A DNA stretch of 64,000 nt from Ziziphus jujuba. Its lineage: Eukaryota; Streptophyta; Magnoliopsida; Rosales; Rhamnaceae. The translations under genes were made by a program, and so were the position numbers. The notes beneath the pieces are model-generated. The model ran no database searches. It was given only the letters and a program-made list of their open reading frames with translations, and was not told where the DNA came from. The DNA lies in contig NC_083383.1 in the NCBI RefSeq assembly GCF_031755915.1, positions 21,131,001-21,195,000 on the forward strand, written 5' to 3'. This document shows positions 37,655-48,477 of the stretch, one piece after another (the first letter of the stretch is position 1; each line of letters begins with the position of its first letter).

Positions 37655-38025
37655 TTTTAACTCCACTAATATGTATGTCAAAATTAGGAAGATTATTTTG
37701 TGGTTGGGGCTCATTGCCACCAACATTACCCTGACCACTCTCTTCATCTCCCCTAACATGCTCACTCTTTTCACCTCCACTAACATACATACCATTATTA
37801 GAAAGATTATTTTGTGGTTAAGGCTCATTGTTACCAATATTATTATGATCAATGTCTTCACCTCCCCTAACATGATTACTCTCTTCACTTCCACTAACAT
37901 TCATGTCAAAATCAGGAAGATTATTTTGTGGTTGGGGCTTATTACCACCAACATTACTTTTATCACTCTCGTCACCTCCTTTAACATATAGGTTAAAATC
38001 AAGAATATCATTTTGTAGTTGGGGC
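37655..38025 (-). repeat. 114-bp coding tandem repeats in the MULE linker
   Basis: The anchor GATTATTTTGTGG occurs at 37691, 37805 and 37919, exactly 114 bp apart, with a shorter fourth copy near 38006. The period is 38 codons, so the frame is kept. Each unit encodes an acidic block with an N-E-P-Q-P-Q-N-N-L core. The copies differ from each other at several sites. Confidence 0.9.
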
Positions 38026-38228
38026 GGGGTATCTAAACTTGATTCTTAGGATTGGTGTGGATCAGTTTAGGGTTCAAGCTGTTGGGTGGCTAGTTCTTGA
38101 TGATCATTGTGAGGTTCATTGGTCAACAACCCCAAAGGTACTTGCTAAATGAAATATGTTTCCATAACTCTATTATTAGGCACAATACTTGACATGTCTA
38201 CCATATCCTGATATTCTAGTATCCTTAC

Positions 38229-39180
38229 TGATGTGATTCCATCCATGCCCACACATCCATATCTCGGAGGATATCATACCTCAGAGGAAATCCATATCTT
38301 GGAGGTCATCCATACCTCGGATATCTTGAAGGACATCCACACCTCGGAGAACATTTACCTCGGACAACATCAATCCATCCATGTCTCGGACAACATCAAT
38401 CCAGACATCTAACTCTTGTTCAACTATTTTGGACATTTTACTCTTGTCCAACTATCTCGGACATCTGATTTTTGGACAACATCAGCTATCTCGGCCAGTT
38501 GACACTATATAGTTCAGACACAAGCTAACTTGGATGGAAGACAAGTTTGGTCATAAGTTAGCTTGGTTGAAGACATAATTCAGCCTAGATGTCAAAGTCA
38601 ACTCGTTACCTAATTTACGATTGACTTTCTTTTCTTCTTGTTTTTATTTATTTATTGGTTGAGCAAATTGATTTAGGAAAGTTAATATGTTATTTTATTT
38701 TCATTGTTTAGGAAAGTTGATATTTTTGTAAATTAATTAATTCCTATCTCCAAAATAAAGGAATTAATTAATTAGAAATTAGACTTCTAGGAAAGTAGTG
38801 AGATTCGGCTACCATGATTATTTTTCCTAATATTGGCCGGATTTTTCACCTTAGATTTTTAATATTTTATTTGTGACTTTGTAGCCTATTTAAAGGATTA
38901 TTTTATCATTGAGAAGGAAGCTTGAATTTTATACAGAAAATTAATTGTGAGAGTGAATTTTTTTTGTTCTCTTTGAACACCTAAAACACCATTAGTGAAT
39001 GAGTGTTTTAGTTTGACTTATCAATAGGACATTCATTACCTATTATGGCGTTTTCATCATATACCAAGGTTTATAATCACAGGTTGGTTAAGGATTGAGG
39101 TGACCATTAGAACTTGAACATAATTAGATCCGGGCTAATATAAAACGGGTTTAGGAGCAGGTCGTCCTCGGTTCATATCA
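38229..39180 (+). mobile_element. Solo LTR with perfect target duplication inside the MULE relic
   Basis: The 952-bp block starts TGATGTGATTCC and ends GGTTCATATCA. The five bases CTTAC lie on both sides (38224-38228 and 39181-39185). No internal domains are present, so this is a solo LTR left by recombination between two LTRs. Its last third (for example ttaggagcaggtcgtcctcg) is in the style of plant LTR ends preceding a tRNA primer site. The first 300 bp carry many short CTCGGA-containing imperfect repeats. The lineage was not determined, and the strand is by the LTR-end motif. Confidence 0.85.
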
Positions 39181-39420
39181 CTTACCAAACCATCATTTAG
39201 GCTTTTCTAAGGAATCTGATAGAAATAAAAATATTGATCTTTGCTCCTAATAGTTTTGCAAATTTATGAAAGCTAAAATAACATATAGTGTCAGCATGGC
39301 AGTTGTCAATAAAATTGACACTCTCTTTTAAGTATACTGTCTTACCCATCCTTTTAAAGAAGTCCACCACCATGGTGAGCTTTTAGGGTAAAGTACCCTG
39401 ACCCAACAGTTGCAATAGTA

Positions 39421-40130
39421 TTTTACAACACAAATAAACAATAAGCAAAAAGACATAGTATATAATAGTGACATAGATATTATATAAGAAAACATAATTG
39501 TAAAAAATTAGCTTTTAATTTCTCTACCAGTTACATAGATAGCTTTTTATTTGGCATATTACGTTATTTAATTGAAATTTAAAGTATTTTAATAATTAAT
39601 TCAGATGTAATATACATACAACAACCATAATGAAGTTAACACATTTTGTTTTTTTATATTCAATTTACACATGTACAAACACAAACTTTTTAAAATAACA
39701 CAAACCTCTGATCAAATCAAACCCAGGGAAACCCATATTTAGGACCACACCTCACCCACAAATCCAACAAAAAATCAATTTAATATATAATGTGTGTGTG
39801 CAGTGGGAAACAAACTTTTTATACAAGATGGAATATGGGATCCACAAGCAACACCAACCTCTTGTCATGTTCAATATGCAAACTATGTAAGAAAGTTTCA
39901 ATGTATAGAACCTACAACCCAAACAAAGGTGCAAAAAATTTCAGAGCCATTTACGATATTTGGGATCTCATCTTCTACTTTCTTCATCTTTAAATTTCGC
40001 TTAGCTTAGCTCCTCCAATTTTTGTTCATGCAAAACTCCTCTCCAAATTTTGTTCACGTTATGCAAATTTTCTTCACCAAACTCTAATCAAGCTTTGCAA
40101 AATTTCTACTCAATAAAATCAAGATCAATC
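39421..40130. other. Spacer without recognisable features
   Basis: AT-rich DNA between the MULE relic and the next LTR-like block. Small open frames at 39790-40009 match nothing known to me. Confidence 0.5.
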
Positions 40131-42823
40131 TGACAGGACCCATCTCGAGAACCCTTCCGGGATCTCCTGGATGGTCCCGCCTAATGAAGTCCCACTGGAC
40201 AATCTTTAGAGGATATCCAATGGAATCTCACTTAAAACGTGAACAAATGAACACAAGCATTATTAATAATATCTCAATATATAAAACCACAATAGCATAA
40301 AAGTCCACAACTGTGGTCTATAACCAGTCTATCGTACTACAGGTCATAACTATATATATATCGATTTTATTGTGTCTAATATTTAGATCAGAGCATTCTA
40401 AGAGTATTTGAAAAGTTTAAAAGAACAAATAAATAATAAATAAGTCCAAACAGACAAGGATAAATAAAGAAAAATAGATTATGCTGCTGCTGTGGAAAGA
40501 ACAAAGCGACAACCGGTGTATGAGGTAGACTACCACTAACTGCCTGAACCTATGGGAACGAATTTAAAACAAATAAAATGTGAGATAAAGAAATCTCAAT
40601 AAGTGGCATAGTATAATAGAAAATAATATTTTATTTCCATAAAATTTTCTTTCAAGACCTCTCGTGCCACTTGTTTGAAAGTTTCCTATTTAAAATTCCT
40701 TTCATAAAACCCAACCTTGTACTTCAATTCGATATCATAAAATTGATGCTTAGAAGGTATAAAGTGAATGATCATTATAACATTATAAAATGTTTTAATC
40801 AATATATAAATATTGAGCATAAAATATTATAAGCACAATTTCACAAAATAATTATGAAAGTGCAGTAATAATCATAATATTGGAAAACCATCAATATACT
40901 CAGAACATATACAATATACCATACGATATATCAAACATAAACCGTGGGATACACCCACTTCATGACCTTTAGTGTATGAATAGTACCATGGAAATAGTAA
41001 ACCGTTGGGATGTATCCATCCTCACGGTCCGTGGTAATAATAAACCATCTGGGTGAACCCAACCTCATGGCACCGTGGCAAACCCAGGCACTATAATATA
41101 ACACTGATTCGAAACATTGATACTATATGATACATCATTTAAAAATAAACAATACAGTATCCGTAAAACAATCTTCTGAGATCATATTTTTCTAAACAAT
41201 TTTGTATCATAAATCATAATTTAATATTCAAACTCAACCGTTATTTAAAAATTTCAAATCATCATTTCGTGCTAAAATCAGAAATACCACGGTAAAATAT
41301 ATGTCACGATAAACCAATTTTAAGTATATAAAATTGTAAAATACTTGAACATACTTAAAATCATATAATTTTCAATCTGCTTCGTCAAGTCAATTATTTT
41401 CCAAAATGATTTAAAACCTTATTTTCAATACCAAGATATTTAAACAACATAATCCACAAGTTCATATGAACTCATCAGAGTTAGAAACCATTTAAAATCT
41501 TATCAAAATTCACATAAATTAATAACACATATATGCATAAAGTAATCATTTAAATCAAATGATATATATGTAAAATGACCAAAGCATATATATTATACTA
41601 CATACCCAAAACATTTTAAAAATATAACCACTCACTGTACAACAGATGCTTATTCCTGCTCCCTTGCAGGATCACCTCCAAACTCAACTTGATTGCCTGT
41701 ATTATAATAAAATAATTTTCAGACTCCAATAACTAAACCAAAGACACTTGTATGAACCAAATGTTTTAAAATGATTTATACCACTATAAATTTACATAAA
41801 TTGGATATCGAACAATTCAATTATACTGCATACCCTTAGGATCCGGTACCCAAAATTGAGGCTTTTCACCTGAAGGCTAATCTTTTAAAATTGAACCTCC
41901 TAATGGGTCATAATAATATCTAATTTCACTAATCCAACTTCAATTTTGTCCAATTTAACCAATTTTATCCAAACACCGTCCCAATTTATTCGGTATTTAA
42001 CTAATTGACCCCAAAATGAAAAATTTATCAAACGACGTTCAAAATTCACAAACTTCATATCAATGGAAAGCCCAAGAGATAAGAAACATAATGGTGTGCT
42101 CACCTTGGTTCAACGATGTCTGCGGTGGCCCAAAAACTTGATGGAAATCTCGGCTAAACTCTCCGTTGATTTATCTCTCAAACGGTGAAGAATCTGGATA
42201 AAAGAAGCACATAAATTAGTTCAGAGGTCCAAAAATGGGGAAAGAGGTGTATGGGTAGGCCTAAAACAGCTGACCCACCTAGCCAATCGCCGTAGCTTTC
42301 GCCACCCCGATATGGGTGGGTCGGTTGGCCGTTCACTGTAAAATTTCATTGCCGAGCTCACCATCGTGTGGGCTTCCCTTTGTTGTGGCATGTGTAAGAT
42401 GTCGATGGCCAAAATGGGCAAAAACGGTGATGACTCGGTTGGACGGTAAACGAGTTCACTAACAGACAAAAACTTGGGATTGGGTATTTCTTGAGTTTGA
42501 AGGACAAAATGGGTATTCTCAAACTTGTTTCCTATTGGACATGCTTCTCAACATTCACTAACAGATAAAAACTTTGGATTGGTTTGCATACTGATATAAA
42601 ACTGATATTTGAAACTTTACAGAACCATAACTTTTTATCCAAAACTTAGAATTTGGCATGCCACCAGTCTATAAACTCATATCGACGAGTTCTTTATAAT
42701 GGTACATCAGTCAAACCAAAATATTAACTATAAAAAAAAATCAATTTAGGACCTACATACAGTCTACTTTGTTAAATGTGGTCAAACTTAGTAAATAAGG
42801 ATATTTTGATATGGGTTGTTACA
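40131..42823 (-). mobile_element. Large LTR-like repeat, about 2.7 kb
   Basis: The ends are TGACAGGACCC at 40131 and GGGTTGTTACA at 42823. Reversed, it starts TGTAACAACCC, the same start as the block at 30940. It contains no coding domain. The right third (42100-42480) is GC-richer with many CCGA/GGTGG-like words, as in the promoter part of plant LTRs. The flanking pentamers (CAATC on the left, AGTCT on the right) do not match, so either my ends are slightly off, the duplication has decayed, or it is part of a larger lost element. Confidence 0.6.
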
Positions 42824-43540
42824 AGTCTGTGAATCTCTAACATCAAGCTTAGTTCTTTTTGGCACTCAAAACACCAATTTAAGGAGACCAATTTTGTGAT
42901 CATTGATCACACACACAAAAAACACGTGATAAGGCTAGTGAAATTACCTGATTTAACCTTACTTGACAAGCACATGTGTGATACATGATAATTCTGTTAT
43001 GCATTTTTAACAGAAGAACTAACGATGTATATAAAATATAAGTTTGAGGTGTAGATTGCGAGAAAAAATAATTTAGAATAAAATGTGTCAATTTCAATAA
43101 AATTTGGGATGCATGATAACCAATATACCAAATAATAATGTAACTTTGCAAAAGTTATACTACAATAGCAGTTTGCAAAATTATCCATTTTTAAAAAAAT
43201 TTGTTATGTATAATTTATATTATACACAAAATTCTCATTTTGATATATGAATTTTAACCTTGACATAGAAGTGGCAATTCCATTACTAAACTAGATAGAA
43301 GATCAAATGAAGATTAATTTTACATTTTTCATCCCATTTTAAAATCAAAATAAACAAAAAAGAAAAAAAATTAGAGACCAAATTAAAATTCTCATTAAAA
43401 TATATATATATATATATATAGACTAAAGTAAAAATAAAATACCACATGGCTTAGAGACTAACGGTCATAATTACCCCAAATATATTATAAATTTCATTTT
43501 TTTCTCTTGTTTGTCAAACCGTCACAAAATTTCCATCTGT
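42824..43540 (+). promoter_or_regulatory. Upstream region of the CLT gene
   Basis: A 0.7-kb spacer between the LTR-like block and the CLT start codon, so it must hold the promoter and leader. It carries a (TA)n run at 43401-43420. No specific binding site was assigned. Confidence 0.4.
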
Positions 43541-44214
43541 ATGTCGTTGTCTACATCTCTTCCCATGCTGCAACTCCTCGACGACTTTCCACTCAAACGA
43601 TCGTCGAAGTGGAGCAACCCATTTCTCTCTCCCACACTTTTAATGCCTTTCCCTCGCGAACCTCGACCCTCAAATGTCCACCTTATCTCAAACCCACCAC
43701 TGGTTCCCAAGCCAAACCCCAGAAACCTCCGCACCCAAACCAAAATCTCACCGAGGCGTCGTGATATCAGAGCTCACATTTCGAGCACAAACCCACCCAC
43801 AGCCTCCTCTACCACCAAACATATCGTCTTTGGCTCCGTCTTGACCGTTGCATTCGCCACCACTAATCGCGTGCTCTATAAGCTTGCTCTTGTTCCCATG
43901 AAAAATTACCCTTTCTTTTTGGCCCAATTCACAACTTTTGGGTGGGCAATTATAACCCCTTCTCTCTCTCTCTCTCTCTTGTTGGACTAAGAATGTGATT
44001 TAAATGCTTTGGAGATGTATGTAATAAATGGGTTATGTGTCTAATGCAGGTACGTGGTTATATACTTTTCGATATTGGGTATGCGATACCATGCCGGGAT
44101 AGTTACTGATGAAATGCTAGCGCAACCCAAATCTCGGTTTGTGGTTATTGGTGTCTTGGAAGCTCTTGGACTGGCTACTGGGATGTCCGCTGGAGGTACC
44201 ATTTCGGGGTCTTT

Positions 44215-44248
<34 letters not shown>

Positions 44249-47200
44249 ATACACACTTAGAAAGGAAGTATGCAATCGAGTATTCAAAGCATCGGCGATG
44301 AAAAGACTTAAGTAGGGGTTAAATTTCTTTGTGAATTTCTGAATTTTAAATGGCTGGCTTGTTTTTGTGTAAATGGAATATTTTTTAGCTTCTGTTCTGT
44401 GTTTTTATTCTGTTGTTTTGATTGAGACAATGGTACTTACCACATACTAGTTAGTATTCAATAACGTTGGATTGCTGTAGAGGAACTTTGATTTTTGTTT
44501 GGGACTAATTTAGAAGAAACTGCATAACTACGTCAGCATGTTTGTTTGAAGAGATAATAAGGCAGAATATTTGCAACGTGATTTTGTTGTTTATTCATGC
44601 TAAATCTTATGCATCCTTGACAGCCATGCTACCTGGACCGGCTATTCCTTTATTGAATCAGGTACTTTCTAATATCCTTTATGTGGCGAAAATATGTACC
44701 TTTTTTTAATAGTAGTTTGATTTTTGTTTTCATATATTAATTAAACAAAATTAGTGAAGATATGAACTTAATTATATATATATATATATATACACACAGT
44801 CCATCTACCATTAGAATATCCTGATGATAGAATTTCTATATTATATATATCATGATATTGGGCTTTTGAGTGTCGTAAAAGGAGATTTTTATCTTTGTTA
44901 TTTGAAAGTGGAGTTGATGGAATTCTCAGGTTTGCAGCAAACATAGAATTGATAACCATCTTTCCCCTATGGACTATCGAGAGCAAAATATATTTCTCTG
45001 AGAAAAGGCAGAATTGTTTATCTTGTTAAGTCACTGTCAAACACCAAAACTTAAACTCAACCTTGTGGGAAGCTGACCCTACTTTATATATGAAGCCAAC
45101 AAACCTGCACATGTAGCTTTATTGTGTAATGGAACAAAATTTGAGCCTTATCATGCATGGTGAATAAGGATTAACAAGATTCAAACAAGACTAGTCAGTA
45201 AACTAGGCTATCTTATCATGTTAAGTTAGCACTGGTCTTAAAAGTGTAAGCTTATAAGGAATGGACTCCACTAGCATTTCAAACCTACAAAATATTCCTT
45301 ACCAGCAATGTATTGTTATGCTTAATAACTTGGACATGTGTGCTTTTGAATAGGATTCTAGGATCTAGATGTCTTTGAATTGGCAACTCTTGCATGGATT
45401 TTTGCTGATTTTAAGCATTAGGACATGCTATATGCCAGTACGAGGTTATTTCCTTTTTCCTCAAATAAAATTGAGCCTTGAAGCTTTGTGGAGGATCATT
45501 ACATGTTACTCTTCCTTGAATAGTGCGTGTTAGCTAAATTATCTTTATTTATGTAAAAGCATGACAAACCTTTTCTTCTTTCCCTTTGTCATTAATTAAA
45601 TTAAATTGTAAAGCGTAGTAGCAGAGTGGAACTTCTTATTTTAACCCTGAATTAAATAAGTTATTATTCAATGTGATAAAAAATCTGACCTTGACAATCA
45701 TAAGATCGTAAAATGACTTATTTAAAGAGCATGGTTACTAAATCCGTAACACTTCATGTTCCTATGTTTTTAAGGAGCATGTACAAAATCTGTAACATTC
45801 GTGTTTTACTGTATCTAAAGGGTGAGGGTCTACTCATAAATAGTTTTTTATTTTTAAAAATTCGAAAAATGGATAGTCTACTATAACTATAGTATACATT
45901 ATTGTCTCGACTTACTGCATTTATCCGAGTGATCCACAAACGCCGAAAATCTCTCTTTTGCCTATCTCTATCCCGATGAGCTGAAACCAAAGCTCTTATT
46001 TTCTGTTGAGTAATAGTCCGAGTAAGTCTTGAATGAGCCCCTCGAAAGCTTGAGGCAAATAAACGAATTTTTGTTCTACGTCTTCGAGCTATATATCCCC
46101 GTTTAATTCTGGTCATTGAATAAATGAAACTTTGATGAATAACTAATTGATTTCTTTTCTTTCAGTTATTTTCTTCCCCTTTCCTAGTCTATTAATAACA
46201 AAACGGATTCTTCCAATGTATAAAACAAAATTCCAATGGCTTTTGCTACTATAACCTTCCCGACCATGATTTTTTTTATAGGCTTTCGCCTCGAAATAAT
46301 AAATTTTTTTGATACTAGGTATCAAAAAAAACATAGTAAATAGATATTTCAACTGCTTAAACAAGAAACATGTTTTCTAGATAAAGGAGTTTGTGGAAAT
46401 AATGTATCAATGACAAAGAGTACATGAAGATCAAATGGATGCATTGTCATAGTCTAGAATACATTCATCTTACAGTTATTATCTCCTCAAAATAAGCTTC
46501 TGTTGTCTTTGTTTTTGCAGACATTTTTGGTATGGCAGCTGATTTTTTCAACATTTCTTTTGGGAAGGAAATATTCCTTTAGTCAAATAGCTGGCTGTTT
46601 ACTTGTAGCCACAGGTGTAACGGTAGCTGTCACAAGGTGTCTTAAATCTTAATCTGTTCCTGGGCAATTTCAGGAAATGCACTGTATCTCTTACATGCCA
46701 GTTTTGTTGGTTCCATTGCTTACCATCAAAGACTTTAGGAAATTGGTCTTTTGAAGGCACCATGCTATTTTGAGCACGGCTAACATAAAATGGAGTAATA
46801 TCAGTTTATGATTGATGTGCGTAAGCATATGATATGATTGAAAATATATAAATCAAAGATTAGAATCATTGGATAAAACCTACCAGAATATTGGATCAAA
46901 CACTTCACATAAAACAACTCTGGAAGATGTACCTTTTTGTTACATGTAAGAAAATTTATTAGGTAGCTGTTTGACATCAATTCCTTCGTATTTTCCCCTC
47001 TTTTAGATAAATGTGATTTTGGCATTGAAATATTATTATTGAAAGTGCTTGACTTTAGTTAAGGTGCACAACTTATAAAATCATGCCTTGTATATTCCCA
47101 TTTCAAATGCAAAGTAATGTTTTAATAAGGTTTTCTTACTATCTGCATGGCTTGTTCTTAATTGGCTACTAAAATGCTTCAATTGGTGGAAAATCCTTAC

Positions 47201-48443
47201 AATTAAGACATTAAAATTTTACTAAATAAATTACTGTATACCTTTGTGGAAGCTATTTGATGGTCTCTAATTATAGAGAAGCAAGGTGGAAACTAGTAGG
47301 TTAATTGTGATGGACTGGGTATTCACATTGAAGTTTTATTATCATTATAGCTCCATTAAACAGTTGTCTTGAATATCTAAGCAATACAGTATGAGAAATA
47401 AATAGGTGAAAAGACACAAAAAGAGAACTGGAAGAGATAAAAACAGGGTCTTTTGGTATTTTGTAATCTCAGTTACTAGCCAAAAACTGAATCTCTATAA
47501 AAATAAAGGCATGGTGTGTATATAAAATATGAAAAACTTAGAATTAAGAAAGAATTCTAACTAAACATGATTAAAATTAAATAAGAAAACTCTAAATTCT
47601 CACAAATGAAAACTAAAGTAGATATAATTAACAAGCACGTGTCAATGCATAAATTAGTACAGGCCGACCACTTAGTACTTTTCTAGTTGTCATGCCACTT
47701 GCAGTGAAGTAGGTTGCTGATATAGCTATTGATGTTCCAAATTGCAGTGGGTCAAATTCCAGTAAGATGCTATCTGGAGTTGAGTTTGTCTGGCCAGCAT
47801 TAATGATAGCTTCAAATGCTTTTCAGGCTGGTGCATCGATTATCAAGGTCAAAGCAACAATAAATTGAAATAAATTATCTAAGCTACTAGTACCCTTTGT
47901 AAGCAAATGTAACTAAACTTGATTTTATCTGCATGAACAGGAATATGTATTTATTGATGCTGGAGCTCGCCTTGAGGTATAAAAGTTTATTCTTTATTGG
48001 TTTAAGTAAACAGATGATATTCCTTATGCAGTTGGGCTTTGTTAAGCTTGTGAATCTCTGTACACCCAGGGCAAGTCACTTGATATATTTGTTGTCAATT
48101 CTTTTGGATCTGGCTTTCAGGTAATACCCACATGGTTTGATATGATTTTTTTTTTTTTTAAATGTTAATTTTCATGCATTTCTGTGGTCCATTTTTTTAG
48201 ACTATCGTATTTGCCAGAATGAATTTTGTGCTGTCTCATGGGTGTGCAAGCAGATTACATGGCTATAGAATTTTTTTATTTTTATTAGTATATGACTAGT
48301 GATTTATTCTGGTAATGGAGTCACAAGATTTCAAATGTTACAACAGGCAGTCCTAGTTTTAGATGAGTGTTGTTGTCTGCTTGTGTGTCTTTGTGTGTCT
48401 TGTAAGCATAGAAACAGATGCTGAATTGCAGGCACACACAAAC

Positions 48444-48477
<34 letters not shown>

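Larger units (their letters stand above)
37090..39420 (-). pseudogene. MuDR/MULE transposase relic (N-terminal part), split by a solo LTR
   Basis: Read on the minus strand, 39420 to 39186 continues in 38228 to about 37090 once the solo LTR at 38229-39180 is ignored. The first part resembles the PB1-like N-terminus of plant MULE transposases; the end of that domain (G-L-V-x-I-L-E, then a N-N-R-V-M-E motif) spans the insertion point. A long acidic linker with four tandem repeats follows, and then a DNA-binding domain of the Mutator transposase type (motifs F-K-V-G-M-L and R-E-Y-A-I-I, about 37235-37310). Several stops and at least one frameshift are present. The catalytic and zinc-finger parts of the transposase are missing to the left of 37090, and no terminal inverted repeats were seen. 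Confidence 0.75.

Noticed and set aside
37394..37991. Long open frames on both strands (168 codons minus, 136 codons plus), rich in Ile/Leu/Thr
   Set aside because: They are other-frame readings of the MULE tandem repeats. The frame with Asn/Gln/Pro/acidic repeats joins recognisable transposase parts; these do not.
38260..38470. CRISPR-like array from regularly spaced CTCGGA words
   Set aside because: Spacing is irregular, repeats are short and imperfect, and the stretch lies inside a plant LTR with a target duplication.
40131..42823. Solo LTR with target duplication
   Set aside because: The flanking pentamers do not match, so only an LTR-like block is claimed, not a clean solo LTR insertion.
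46143..46364. 73-codon minus frame upstream of rpl20
   Set aside because: It falls in the plastid rpl20-rps12 spacer, which codes for nothing in chloroplasts. A chance open frame.
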